A stretch of 52,859 bases of DNA, from assembly GCA_031269355.1 (NCBI GenBank), contig JAISZG010000032.1, positions 1 to 52,859 of the forward strand, written 5' to 3'. Under the pieces are notes generated by a model. That model was not told where the DNA came from. It made no database searches and saw only the letters and a program-made list of their open reading frames with translations. This DNA comes from Oscillospiraceae bacterium (GTDB lineage: Bacteria; Bacillota; Clostridia; Christensenellales; Aristaeellaceae). This document shows, piece after piece, positions 1 to 8,234 of the stretch (the first letter of the stretch is position 1; every line of letters starts with the position of its first letter). The translations under genes were made by a program, and so were the position numbers.

Positions 1-94
1 TAAGCGCGAATACGCGCAGCCTTAAACATTTCACGCAATATGATCCGCCGGATCGCGCGCGTCTCCCGCCAGCGCGGCTGCATAAAAACGACAT
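1..94 (-). CDS. Possible 5' end of a gene running off the left edge
   Basis: On the minus strand an AAGGAG motif (105-110) sits ten bases before an ATG at 94 and the frame stays open to the window edge. A second in-frame-shifted ATG at 83 opens a more protein-like basic peptide but is 21 bases from the SD. Too little is present to name a family, and the peptide from 94 has no recognisable character. It may be real because the SD spacing is good. Confidence 0.25.
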   Translation of the reverse strand, partial: MSFLCSRAGGRRARSGGSYCVKCLRLRVFAL

Positions 95-136
95 AACGAT
101 GAATCTCCTTCTTAAAAAAAGGAAGCCTCAGTGTGC

Positions 137-188
137 GGGGAGGCGGGGCGGAACCCCGCTTCGTTCGGGAAGGCGGGGCAAAGCCCCA
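137..188. repeat. GC-rich double-hairpin repeat element
   Basis: Two short palindromes lie side by side: GCGGGG/CCCCGC (143-159) and GGGGC-AAA-GCCCC (175-187), joined by a CTTCGTTCGGGAAGG linker. The segment 154-187 is close in sequence to 9443-9475 inside mrfB (opposite orientation). This makes it a member of a dispersed palindromic family in this genome rather than a gene-specific terminator. The rest of the stretch from 95 to 390 holds only the promoter noted separately. Confidence 0.6.
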
Positions 189-342
189 CACTAATTGTAT
201 AACGATTCACAAACGCGGCTTCATCCCGCCCGCCGTTCGACACGCACCATATGCGAAAAATGCAAGGTGGGGGAGAAAAAGCGAATTTATTTGGATTCTT
301 TGCCGAAATGGGGAGGACAAGACGATTTGCGCCGCAATTGCG

Positions 343-370
343 TTGACATGTGGCGAATATGATGTACAAT
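343..370 (+). promoter_or_regulatory. Sigma-A type promoter for the MBL-fold gene
   Basis: TTGACA at 343-348 and TACAAT at 365-370 are separated by 16 bases. The -10 ends 20 bases before the ATG at 391, and an AGGAGGG ribosome-binding site lies between them, so the leader is very short. Confidence 0.75.
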
Positions 371-390
371 ATACATCAGGAGGGATTCGT

Positions 391-1212
391 ATGGGCAATA
401 GAATCCGCATAGCGTATTTGGAGCACAGCGCGTTCGCGGTTGATTCAAACGAAACGATGCTGATATTTGATTACGCGCGCGGCGCTCCGCCGGAAGGGGC
501 GAACGAAGGGCAGGGCTACATAACGCCGGCGTTCCTAGAACGATACAAGCGCGTGTATGTGTTCGTAAGCCACGGCCACGGCGATCATTACGAGCGCGGC
601 ATATTCGATTGGCGCGGCCATCCAGGCATAGAGTATATACTTGGATATGACATTGCGGACGCGCCGGCCGGCAGGCGCATGTCGCCCGGAGACACCGCCG
701 TGTTCGGCAATCTGTCCGTAACCGCTCACGCGTCGACGGACATCGGCGTATCCTTCCTGATCGACTGGACTGAAACGGGATATCGCGTATTCCACGCGGG
801 CGATTTAAATTTGTGGCATTGGCGCGACGAATCGACGCTGCGGGAGATAGAGCAGGCGGAGCGCTCGTTCTACGACGCGGTGGCGCCGCTTGTCGGCAGC
901 CCGGCGGACGTGGCGTTCTTCCCCGTAGACCCGAGGCAGGGCGCGCTGTATGACGCGGGCGCGACATATTTTATTGCGCAGACCCAGCCGCGCTTCTTCA
1001 TCCCCATGCACTGGCAGGGGCGCGCCGATGTCGCTATGGATTTTGCGCGCCGCGCCGGAGAGAAGCGCACTCGCATAATAGCGCTTACCACGCCCGGCGA
1101 AACGATAGCTATCGAGAAGGGTGAAAATGATGAATCCGAGGCTCTTCGCACACTCCGCGCGGAGCCCCTTGGCGAAACGCTTGAAAATCGAAATATTATA
1201 ACGGAGGGTTAA
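391..1212 (+). CDS. Metallo-beta-lactamase fold protein, UlaG-like
   Basis: A 273-residue cytoplasmic protein of the metallo-beta-lactamase superfamily. The HGHGDH metal-binding motif (HxHxDH) is near residue 59, a later FHAGDLN carries the further metal ligand, and IPMHW near the C-terminus supplies the last histidine. This spacing fits the UlaG-like branch of metal-dependent hydrolases, many of which act on phosphodiester or lactone substrates; the substrate here cannot be read. The ATG at 391 was chosen because AGGAGGG precedes it and the promoter ends just upstream; the longer open frame would begin upstream of the promoter. It is followed after one base by the VOC gene, so the two are cotranscribed. 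Confidence 0.85.
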   Translation: MGNRIRIAYLEHSAFAVDSNETMLIFDYARGAPPEGANEGQGYITPAFLERYKRVYVFVSHGHGDHYERGIFDWRGHPGIEYILGYDIADAPAGRRMSPGDTAVFGNLSVTAHASTDIGVSFLIDWTETGYRVFHAGDLNLWHWRDESTLREIEQAERSFYDAVAPLVGSPADVAFFPVDPRQGALYDAGATYFIAQTQPRFFIPMHWQGRADVAMDFARRAGEKRTRIIALTTPGETIAIEKGENDESEALRTLRAEPLGETLENRNIITEG

Positions 1213-1213
1213 T

Positions 1214-1579
1214 ATGGGATTTGCGTTTGCGCATAATAATCTCAACGTAACGGATTTGGATCGGAGCCTCGCGTTTTACGAGGAAGCGCTCGGGCTTCGC
1301 GTCGAAAGAATCAAAGGCCCGGAGGACGGATCGTTCAAGCTGGCGTTCCTCGCCGACGAGAAAGGCAGCGCGCATAGACTGGAGCTGACCTGGCTGCGCG
1401 ACCATACGGAGAAATACGACCTGGGCGAAAACGAGATACATCTGGCGTTCAAAGCCGACGATTATAGCGCGGCGCACGCGCTGCACGAACGGATGGGCTG
1501 CATCTGCTACGAGAACGCCGCGATGGGCATATATTTTATAGAGGATCCGGATGGATACTGGTTGGAGATAGTCCCGTAA
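1214..1579 (+). CDS. VOC-superfamily protein, glyoxalase I-like
   Basis: A 121-residue single-unit protein of the vicinal-oxygen-chelate fold. Features typical of the lactoylglutathione-lyase-like group are visible: an N-terminal HNNLNVTDLDRSLAFYEEAL stretch, a central ELTW segment and the C-terminal IEDPDGYWLEIV motif with the metal-binding glutamate. It is the second gene of a two-gene operon, starting one base after the MBL stop, with GGAGGG as its SD. Pairing with an MBL-fold hydrolase would be compatible with a glyoxalase I/II type detoxification route, but the upstream protein is UlaG-like rather than a classical glyoxalase II, so that link is inference only. Confidence 0.8.
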   Translation: MGFAFAHNNLNVTDLDRSLAFYEEALGLRVERIKGPEDGSFKLAFLADEKGSAHRLELTWLRDHTEKYDLGENEIHLAFKADDYSAAHALHERMGCICYENAAMGIYFIEDPDGYWLEIVP

Positions 1580-1623
1580 ATCATAGCAATCTGCGGGGAA
1601 AACTTGGCGACGAATGTATCCGC

Positions 1624-1651
1624 GCGAGCGTGCGCCTTGGCGTACGCTCGC
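1624..1651. terminator. Inverted repeat between convergent genes
   Basis: GCGAGCGTGCG pairs with CGTACGCTCGC across a 6-base loop, with one G-T wobble. It lies between the convergent VOC and folA genes. Neither side has a clean T tract, so it is a weak bidirectional terminator candidate. Confidence 0.4.
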
Positions 1652-1665
1652 CTGTATCGGCGGGC

Positions 1666-2154
1666 TTATATTTTTTCAAATGTCTCGTAATAAAACTCAA
1701 ACTCCCCGTACCGCCGCAGGCTCGAGCGTTCCGCGAGCCGCCACTCTTTCGAACGATCCAGCGCGGGAAAGAACCTATCGGCATTGAACGCCGCGTTCAG
1801 CCGCGTGACATACGCGCGCGTGCAATATGGCAGAAATTCCTTGTATACCTGCTGCCCGCCAATTACGAATACGTCGCCCGCCGGCAAACCCTCGACGCGG
1901 CGCAGCGCTTCCCCGACGGACGATACCACCTGCGCGCCGTCTATCTCCAGGCCGCCAAAGCCGCTGAGTATTATATTTGTCCGCTTCGCCAGCGGCCGCC
2001 CGCCCGGGAATGTAGATAACGTTTTGCGCCCGACGATAACGGTTTTGCCGAGCGTCGCCGCGCGGAACCTTCGCATATCCTCCGGTATATGAACCAGCAG
2101 CTCGCCGTTTTTTCCGATGCCCCAGTTCCTGTCCGCGCACACAATCGCCTGCAT
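1666..2154 (-). CDS. folA: Dihydrofolate reductase
   Basis: Reduces dihydrofolate to tetrahydrofolate with NADPH. The 162-residue length is normal. Visible DHFR signatures are the N-terminal IVCADRNWGIGKNGELL segment, IPEDMRRFR with the folate-binding acidic residue, GKTVIVGRKTLSTFPGG for cofactor binding, and FVIGGQQVYKEFL. The start at 2154 was preferred over the in-frame ATG at 2160 because AAGG lies six bases from 2154 but directly abuts 2160. It is the last gene of a MATE-thyA-folA unit. The coupling with thyA is functional: ThyA produces the dihydrofolate that FolA recycles. Confidence 0.93.
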   Translation of the reverse strand: MQAIVCADRNWGIGKNGELLVHIPEDMRRFRAATLGKTVIVGRKTLSTFPGGRPLAKRTNIILSGFGGLEIDGAQVVSSVGEALRRVEGLPAGDVFVIGGQQVYKEFLPYCTRAYVTRLNAAFNADRFFPALDRSKEWRLAERSSLRRYGEFEFYYETFEKI

Positions 2155-2184
2155 ATACATCCTTAATATATAAAATATATAATA

Positions 2185-3015
2185 TTATATCGCAACCGGA
2201 ATTTCATGGCGAAACGGGTGCGCCCTATACCCCTCCAGCTTGAAATGCTCCGGCATGAACGCGTAGAAATCCGTTACGCCTTCAGCCAGCGAAAATTTGG
2301 GCGCGGGATACGGATCGCGGGCGATCAGCTCCTCTACGAGCGGAATATGCCTATCGTATATATGCGCGTCCGCGATTACGTGCAGAAACTCCCCGACCGC
2401 GTATCCGGATACCCGAGCTAGCATGTGCGCCAGCGCGGCATATTGCGCGGTGTTCCAGCCGTTCGCGACCAGCATATCCTGCGAGCGCTGATTAAGCAGC
2501 AGATTAAGCCGCCCGTCCGTAACGGTTACGGTTACGCCGTACGCGCAGGGATATAAATTCATTTCGTTTAAATCACTATGATTATACATATTCGTGATCA
2601 TCCGTCTGCTATTTGGATTATGCGAAATATCGTACAGCAGCCGATCCACCTGATCGAATTCACCTTCGGGATAGGCGTGCTTAATTCCCAATTGATACCC
2701 GTACGCCTTGCCTATGCCGCCGGTTTCGTCCGCCCACGAATCCCAGATATGGCTGTTCAAGTCGCGGATGTTGTTCGATTTTTTCTGCCATATCCACAGC
2801 AGTTCGTCTATCGCTTTGGCAAGCGGAACGCGGCGGAGGGTAAGGATAGGAAACTCCCGAGACAGATCGTATCGGTTGACTACGCCAAACCGGCGCAGCG
2901 TCGTAGCGGGAGCGCCGTCGCTCCAGTGGGCGCGCACGCAGTTCGTCGCGTCGGACGCGCCGTTCTTTAATATATCGGCGCAATTTTGGATAAACAGCTC
3001 GTCGGCACGGCTCAT
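2185..3015 (-). CDS. thyA: Thymidylate synthase (ThyA type)
   Basis: Makes dTMP from dUMP using methylenetetrahydrofolate, releasing dihydrofolate. The 276-residue protein has the catalytic cysteine at residue 157 in LYPCAY, the phosphate-binding QRSQD motif at 176-180, NGWNTAQYAAL, and the C-terminal HIYDRHI region. Several positions differ from the common LPPCH and QRSGD forms but follow variants known in Clostridia. It starts five bases after the MATE stop, with AGGGAGA upstream, and sits just upstream of folA, so the three are probably one transcript. Confidence 0.92.
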   Translation of the reverse strand: MSRADELFIQNCADILKNGASDATNCVRAHWSDGAPATTLRRFGVVNRYDLSREFPILTLRRVPLAKAIDELLWIWQKKSNNIRDLNSHIWDSWADETGGIGKAYGYQLGIKHAYPEGEFDQVDRLLYDISHNPNSRRMITNMYNHSDLNEMNLYPCAYGVTVTVTDGRLNLLLNQRSQDMLVANGWNTAQYAALAHMLARVSGYAVGEFLHVIADAHIYDRHIPLVEELIARDPYPAPKFSLAEGVTDFYAFMPEHFKLEGYRAHPFRHEIPVAI

Positions 3016-3020
3016 TCGTT

Positions 3021-4493
3021 TTACCGTTCTCCCTTTCCGTCGGTGTGAATTCCATTAACGCGGTGCTCCGCCCCGCACGCTGTCGTGCGAATCGTATCGC
3101 GCGAACCAGCCGCAGCGGGCGCGTCTCCCAGTCTGCGCCACTGAGTGAGCATAAATGTAGTGAAGCACGCGGTGCTGCCTATGATATCTGATATCGGTTC
3201 CGCGATGAATACTCCGCGAACGCCCAGGTTCCACAGGCGCGGCAGAATCAGCGCGAGCGGAATGACGATGGCGCCCTTGCGCAGGAACGAAAAGAACGTG
3301 GCCTGCTTTGCCTTGCCCATGGCGACAAAGCTGAACTGGCCGGTCATCTGCATGCTCATCGCGAAGAACATCGAAAAATAGATTCTAAGCGACGGTATGC
3401 CCGCCGCGATTAATTCCGCGTCCCGGTTGAATACGCGGATCAGCGCCCCGGGCAGCGCCATGCATATAAGCCACGCCGCCAGCGCGTAGCCGACGCATAT
3501 GAAGAACTGGAACCGCACGGCCTCGCGAACGCGCCCATATCGCTTGGCGCCGTAGTTGAAGCCGACCACAGGCGACGCGCCTTGCGCGAATCCGGACATA
3601 GGCAGCATAATAATCTGCCGGACTGAATTTACAACGGTCATCACTCCGACATATAAATCCCCGCCGAATAGCGAAAGCGTCGTGTTGCATACCGTCTGCA
3701 CCGCGCTTTCCGTTACGCTCATCGTAAAGTTTGAGAATCCAAGCGAAAGTATCTTTCGGATTATATATCCGCGAGGGCGCAGAGAAGCCCATCTCACGCG
3801 AATCGGCGCGCGCTTGCCGGTAAGAAACAGTATCGCCCAAAGCGCGCTGACGTACTGCGCGATAACGCTCGCCAGCGCGGCTCCGCGCACGCCCATGCCA
3901 AATACAAATATAAACAGCGGGTCGAGTATTAAATTTACCACGGCGCCTATCGCGACGGTAAGCATGCCGATTTTTGCGTAGCCCTGCATATTGATGAACG
4001 GGTTCATGCCCAGGCTTATCATCATGGCGGGCGTGCCAAATAAATACACGGACATATACTCGTCCGCGTACGGCAGCGTTACGCCGCTTGCGCCAAACGC
4101 GCCGAGCAGCGAGCGCTTCGCCGCAAAGAATACCGCGACGCACGCGACGCTGAATATGAGCAGCAGCGAGAGGGCGTTGCCCATAAACCGCCCGGCGGCT
4201 TCGGTATCGCCAGCACCCCGCGCGATCGCCGCCCTCGGCGCGCCGCCGTTTCCCGCCAGATTCGCGAACGCGGTGATTAGCGTGATTATCGGAAAGCAAA
4301 CTCCAAGGCCGGTGAGCGCGTCGCGCCCGACGATTGGAATGCGCCCTATAAATATTCTGTCAACAATATTATAAAGCACGTTTACGATCTGCGCGCCTAT
4401 CAGCGGGAACGCCTGACGCAGTATCGCGGCGGGTACGCTTCCCTTGGAAAAATCGCCGGAAAAATCTTCGGCGAAACCGTCGGTGACGTTCAT
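3021..4493 (-). CDS. MATE family multidrug/cation antiporter
   Basis: An integral membrane efflux protein of the MATE (NorM/DinF-like) family with about twelve hydrophobic segments. The N-terminal QAFPLIGAQIVNVLYNIVDRIFIG stretch and the repeat-like organisation of the two six-helix halves are typical; the C-terminus is a hydrophilic tail. The start is either ATG 4493 or ATG 4499; neither has a convincing SD, so translation initiation is probably weak or structure-dependent. It leads a unit with thyA and folA. A leader of about 140 bases contains an intrinsic terminator (see separate entry), so expression is likely controlled by premature termination. The substrate cannot be inferred; a folate-related compound is only a guess from the neighbours. 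Confidence 0.88.
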   Translation of the reverse strand: MNVTDGFAEDFSGDFSKGSVPAAILRQAFPLIGAQIVNVLYNIVDRIFIGRIPIVGRDALTGLGVCFPIITLITAFANLAGNGGAPRAAIARGAGDTEAAGRFMGNALSLLLIFSVACVAVFFAAKRSLLGAFGASGVTLPYADEYMSVYLFGTPAMMISLGMNPFINMQGYAKIGMLTVAIGAVVNLILDPLFIFVFGMGVRGAALASVIAQYVSALWAILFLTGKRAPIRVRWASLRPRGYIIRKILSLGFSNFTMSVTESAVQTVCNTTLSLFGGDLYVGVMTVVNSVRQIIMLPMSGFAQGASPVVGFNYGAKRYGRVREAVRFQFFICVGYALAAWLICMALPGALIRVFNRDAELIAAGIPSLRIYFSMFFAMSMQMTGQFSFVAMGKAKQATFFSFLRKGAIVIPLALILPRLWNLGVRGVFIAEPISDIIGSTACFTTFMLTQWRRLGDAPAAAGSRDTIRTTACGAEHRVNGIHTDGKGER

Positions 4494-4533
4494 ATGCATA
4501 TACTATCATAGAATGGGCGTAGTGGACAGCCCC

Positions 4534-4619
4534 AAAAAAAGCTCGCGCGCCCGCAGAACGTCGCTACGGATTACGACCCGCTCTGCGGACGAGACGCGGC
4601 GAGCGACAAAAAGGCTCGC
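4534..4619 (-). promoter_or_regulatory. Attenuator-like leader of the MATE-thyA-folA unit
   Basis: Read on the minus strand, a long stem (4541-4557 with 4582-4604: TCTGCGG/CCGCAGA plus GCTCG/CGAGC) is followed by seven T residues (4540-4534), which is an intrinsic terminator. Two competing pairings use its 5' arm: GCGAGC at 4614-4619 with GCTCGC at 4599-4604, and GTCGCT at 4602-4607 with AGCGAC at 4560-4565. No gene ends upstream on this strand, so the terminator can only act on the MATE transcript. I do not recognise a known riboswitch class. Confidence 0.65.
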
Positions 4620-4645
4620 AAGATAAGAGGTTTTTAACGGGGAAT

Positions 4646-4651
4646 AGTATA
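4646..4651 (-). promoter_or_regulatory. Probable -10 box for the MATE leader
   Basis: TATACT on the minus strand lies about 27 bases before the first stem of the leader. The -35 region is poor, so this is only a candidate. Confidence 0.35.
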
Positions 4652-4740
4652 ACATTACCAGTTTAATTCGACCTGCCGAATCGCACCCGCAACTTTAAAG
4701 TTTCTCCGATTTTGAATTTTGGAGCTTCTCGAGCGGGTCT

Positions 4741-4784
4741 GGAGCGCAGCCCCATTCAATTTGGGACGGCGGCGGGGCACCGCG
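4741..4784. repeat. Intergenic copy of a palindromic repeat family
   Basis: The sequence begins GGAGCGCAGCCCCATTC and continues with GGG and a GGCGGGGC core. It matches the minus strand of 9663-9715, where the same sequence forms part of the mrfA coding region. This copy is intergenic, between MATE and the solute-binding protein gene. Confidence 0.6.
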
Positions 4785-4803
4785 CTATTTGAAGTTTTTT
4801 CAA

Positions 4804-4832
4804 TTGACGGATTCATTTATGTGCGCTATACT
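4804..4832 (+). promoter_or_regulatory. Sigma-A type promoter for the solute-binding protein
   Basis: TTGACG (4804-4809) and TATACT (4827-4832) with a 17-base spacer. The resulting leader is about 185 bases. A degenerate palindromic repeat (about 4995-5012) is the only other structure I see in it. Confidence 0.7.
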
Positions 4833-5024
4833 CAAATCGCTTCCAACTATACACATGGCGCGTGGGCGGGGCGAAGGGTTCTGCGCACTCCATACGCGGG
4901 TTTGCATAGGGGGCGGTAATTTTTGCATGCGAGCAACGTCTGCAATTCAGAATAGGGTATGGGCGACGATCCATACAATTCGGGACGGCGGGGCGGAGCC
5001 TCGCGCTAAGGGAGAGGATTCATA

Positions 5025-5999
5025 ATGAAAAAGATCGCACGTTTCCTGACGCTCGCGCTTGCGATGTCGCTGATGTTCGCGTTTTCCGCGCAAGCGGAAC
5101 AGCCCGCAATCAAAATCGGGATCATTCAGCTGGTTCAGCATCCCGCGCTGGACGCGTCATGTCAGGGGTTCCTGGACGCGCTTAAGGACGGCGGATATGT
5201 GGACGGCGAGAATATCGCGGTTGATTTCCAGAACGGGCAGGGCGACCAATCCAACCTGGCGACCATCGCGGATCGATTCGTCAGCAACCAATCGGATTTG
5301 ATACTCGCTATCGCGACGCCCGCCGCGCTGGCGGTGGCCGGGAAGACTACGGATATCCCGATTCTCGCGACAGCGATTACCGATTTTGTGGAAGCGCGCT
5401 TGGTCGAATCGAACGAAGTTCCCGGAACGAACGTTTCCGGCACCACGGACATGGCGGCTATCGACGATCAAATCGGTTTGATAGTAAAGCTCGTGCCGGA
5501 AGCTCAGACTATCGGCGTTATGTATAACTCCGGCGAGGTTAACTCCGTAGTGCAGGCCGAGCTGGCGAAGGCTTCGATCGAAGCGCGCGGACTGACGTAT
5601 GTCGAGGTTACTGTCACAAATTCAAACGAAGTGCAGCAGGGCGCCGAGCGGCTGATGAAGGAATGCGACGCGGTTTATCTGCCCACGGATAACGTGTTGG
5701 CGTCCTCGATGCCCATCGTATACGGCGTGTCCGTAGAGGCGAAAAAGCCCGTTATATGCGGCGAATCGGGCATGGTATCCGGCGGCGGCCTGGCGACGAT
5801 CGGCATAAACTATTATAACCTTGGCTATCAAACAGGGGAGATGGCGATACGCTTGTTTGAGGATGAAACCCTCGACGTAAGCGCGATGCCAATCGAAAGC
5901 CAAACCGAGTACGATTACTCCATCAACGCGACCGTCGCGGCCGAGATTGGCCTTACGATTCCCGACGATCTTGTCGAGTTCACATTTGAAATGGAATAA
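5025..5999 (+). CDS. ABC transporter substrate-binding protein, TrpX/YtlA-like
   Basis: A 324-residue secreted binding protein of the ABC_sub_bind family (tryptophan/tyrosine-type). A signal peptide is clear: MKK, a hydrophobic core to residue 20 and an AQA cleavage site near residue 24. There is no lipobox cysteine, unusual for a Gram-positive binding protein, which would normally be lipid-anchored. The IKIGIIQLVQHPALDASCQGF opening and the DAVYLPTDN and YNLGYQTGEMA motifs are characteristic. The SD AGGGAGAGG precedes ATG 5025. No permease or ATPase follows; a terminator comes directly after the gene, so it is an orphan here and its partners must be elsewhere. Confidence 0.87.
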   Translation: MKKIARFLTLALAMSLMFAFSAQAEQPAIKIGIIQLVQHPALDASCQGFLDALKDGGYVDGENIAVDFQNGQGDQSNLATIADRFVSNQSDLILAIATPAALAVAGKTTDIPILATAITDFVEARLVESNEVPGTNVSGTTDMAAIDDQIGLIVKLVPEAQTIGVMYNSGEVNSVVQAELAKASIEARGLTYVEVTVTNSNEVQQGAERLMKECDAVYLPTDNVLASSMPIVYGVSVEAKKPVICGESGMVSGGGLATIGINYYNLGYQTGEMAIRLFEDETLDVSAMPIESQTEYDYSINATVAAEIGLTIPDDLVEFTFEME

Positions 6000-6033
6000 C
6001 GGAAGCGCATAAATATTATTAATACAAAACATA

Positions 6034-6072
6034 TCGGAGCGCAGCAATCGCCGCGCTCCGACTATTTTATTA
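6034..6072 (+). terminator. Intrinsic terminator after the solute-binding protein
   Basis: TCGGAGCGC pairs with GCGCTCCGA (6034-6061) around a 10-base loop and is followed by CTATTTTATTAT. Confidence 0.75.
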
Positions 6073-6133
6073 TATTAGAACGAGTTGCGCGTTCGCCTTC
6101 TCGCGGTTCTTCCCGCATATTTTTCAGGCGCCT

Positions 6134-7387
6134 TCAGCTAATTTTTTTTGATATATATCTAACGCATATCGCCGGAACTATCTGAAGCGCCGCCGCCGCA
6201 AGCAATATCGCCGCAGCGCGCGACGACGGGTCGCGCGTCAGCATAACCGGAATAAAGCTGATGGCGTATCCGGCGCCATATACAAACTCGCGAATTGTCG
6301 TAACCTCCGGCGCCGCTCTTTCCAGCGCTGCGCTGCGGTTCACCACCGCAAGGTGCGCGGCTAGCGGCGGCGCGTCCAGGAATACCGTAGTGGAGGATAC
6401 GCAAACCGTATACGCTATCCATGTCCATACGTTCAACCGGAACGCTATAAGCGCGACGCCCGCTATAAGCAGCATAGCGGCTCCTATCATAACGCCGCCG
6501 CGCGATAGCGGTTTCACATATTTCCCATATGCGAACGACGCGCACATCGCGACGATGCCGCCGATCAGCCCCGTAACGCCCATCGAAGATTCCGATCCAA
6601 GCGCGGCATATCCCAACAGCGAGCCAAAATATGTGAACAGCGCGAATCGCGACGCGTACGCGAACGTAGCCAGCATCGCCGCGCATGCGAGAGGATCGCT
6701 CGCCATCGCCCGCGCGGTTTCGACAAAATATGTGCGCGCGCCTCCCTCCGGTTGCGCGGGGCTGCATCCCATACCCTGCGAGCCGATCGGATCAAGCCTG
6801 TATGATTGAGCGAGGCACGCGAGCGATATAAACGCCGATATGAAAAACAGCAACCTATACCCATTCAAGCCCGCAAACCCGGAAATGACAAATCCTGTGA
6901 GCACGGGGGCGAGCAGCCCGATAAGCGTATTTATCAGATTCAGCGCGCCAAGCGCGGCGTCCCTGCCGTCGTTCGACGTGTACGCCAGCATCATAGGCGT
7001 ATAACTGATATAGTAGCACGCGCTCGCCGCCCCAATAAGAACCGCCGCCGGAACGGATACGCGCTCCGCCGCGAACGCGAACATACCAAGCATCGCATAC
7101 GCGGCGCACTGCACTATCAACCCCAGCCGCTGCGCCCTCAGCACGGACGCGCGCCTGGCCGCCCACACTGCGGCTATCATGAACATGGGCATCGCGGCGT
7201 GCTGCATTATGTTGAAGCGCGCTATCGCCTTCACGTCGTCCGTCGCGCGCAAAAGAAATATATTAAAGAAAAAACCCGACACCGCGCCAGCCGCGTTAAA
7301 CAGAAAATCCATGCCAAGGAACCGCGCAAACCGGCGGTCAAGCGCGGCAAAGCCCGCGCGCTTGCGCAAGGCTGACAGATGTTTCAT
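6134..7387 (-). CDS. MFS transporter
   Basis: A 417-residue membrane protein with roughly twelve hydrophobic segments in two halves, separated by a hydrophilic stretch near residues 195-215 (LDPIGSQGMGCSPAQPEGG). The N-terminal half has a short RRASVLRAQRLGL loop consistent with the MFS loop 2-3 position, and a DGRDAALGALNLINTLIGLL segment. Substrate unknown; no exporter-specific signature can be read. The SD AGGAAGGAA precedes ATG 7387. It starts 18 bases after the stop of the TPR gene and is probably cotranscribed with it. Confidence 0.82.
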   Translation of the reverse strand: MKHLSALRKRAGFAALDRRFARFLGMDFLFNAAGAVSGFFFNIFLLRATDDVKAIARFNIMQHAAMPMFMIAAVWAARRASVLRAQRLGLIVQCAAYAMLGMFAFAAERVSVPAAVLIGAASACYYISYTPMMLAYTSNDGRDAALGALNLINTLIGLLAPVLTGFVISGFAGLNGYRLLFFISAFISLACLAQSYRLDPIGSQGMGCSPAQPEGGARTYFVETARAMASDPLACAAMLATFAYASRFALFTYFGSLLGYAALGSESSMGVTGLIGGIVAMCASFAYGKYVKPLSRGGVMIGAAMLLIAGVALIAFRLNVWTWIAYTVCVSSTTVFLDAPPLAAHLAVVNRSAALERAAPEVTTIREFVYGAGYAISFIPVMLTRDPSSRAAAILLAAAALQIVPAICVRYISKKIS

Positions 7388-7405
7388 AATATTTATTCCT
7401 TCCTG

Positions 7406-8137
7406 TTATTCTGATTTATTCACCACCTTTCCCGAATCCCGCCGACCCGCTCCAAGCGCTTGAAGCGCTTCGAGCACGCGTTCCTTCGTAGCGTAATTCA
7501 GCGGCGAAAAACGGCCTTCCGCCGCGTGCTCCAATTTTTCCCGCGCCGCGTCCAGATCGCCGTTCTTCTGGTCGTACTGCGCAAGGAAGTACAGCGTGTC
7601 TATCTGATCCGGCTTCACGGCGCGAGCCTTTTCAAACCATATCCTCGCGCTGTCGGGATCGTTTCCGAGCCTCAAATATGTTTGCGCGAGATTATCCAGC
7701 GCGACTGCGTCCTCGTCGTCATATTCGACCGCCTCCCGATTAAACGCGAGCGCTTCCTCATAATCCCCCGCTTCGATAAGAAGGTACCCGAGCGTGTCGT
7801 ACAGCAGACCGGTTTTGCGGGTGCGGAACAGCTCCCTGCATAGCTCGACCGCCTTTGCTATGTTGCCGAGTTTATATTGCGCGACTGCGTAATGCAGCAC
7901 TATCTGCGACTTTTGTTCCTTGCTTACGTCGCGCGCCTTTTCCGCATTGCGCAGCAATTCGACCGATTTTTCATATTTCCCGACGCGCGTCAGCAACACC
8001 GCGTACCCTATTAATATTCCCGCCTTGTCCGCGCCTTTTTGCAGAGCCGCTTCATACATTTGCTCCGCTTTTCCATAGTTTCCCTTTTGATGTTCCAGCA
8101 GCGCGCGCTGCCCTGCCGCATTCCCGAAAAAACTCAT
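7406..8137 (-). CDS. TPR-repeat protein
   Basis: A 243-residue cytoplasmic protein made almost wholly of tetratricopeptide repeats. Repeats start near residues 14, 48, 88, 120, 155 and 190 (for example GDYEEALAFNREAVEYDDED and LGNDPDSARIWFEKARAVKP). Such proteins act as protein-binding scaffolds; no enzymatic domain is present. The SD GAGGGGGT precedes ATG 8137. It lies 97 bases downstream of mrfB, across an AT-rich gap that may hold its own promoter, and upstream of the MFS gene. A role in the MrfAB pathway is not indicated by the sequence. Confidence 0.8.
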   Translation of the reverse strand: MSFFGNAAGQRALLEHQKGNYGKAEQMYEAALQKGADKAGILIGYAVLLTRVGKYEKSVELLRNAEKARDVSKEQKSQIVLHYAVAQYKLGNIAKAVELCRELFRTRKTGLLYDTLGYLLIEAGDYEEALAFNREAVEYDDEDAVALDNLAQTYLRLGNDPDSARIWFEKARAVKPDQIDTLYFLAQYDQKNGDLDAAREKLEHAAEGRFSPLNYATKERVLEALQALGAGRRDSGKVVNKSE

Positions 8138-8234
8138 TGGGTACCCCCTCGTCCGTTTTCAATTGCCAAATATTATAATATATCAATTTAATATAATATC
8201 AAAAGATGGCAGGCGGAAGTCCGTGCTATATGAT

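Noticed and set aside
1-120. Plus-strand coding at the left edge
   Set aside because: No plus-strand frame with an SD is present; only the weak minus-strand candidate is reported.
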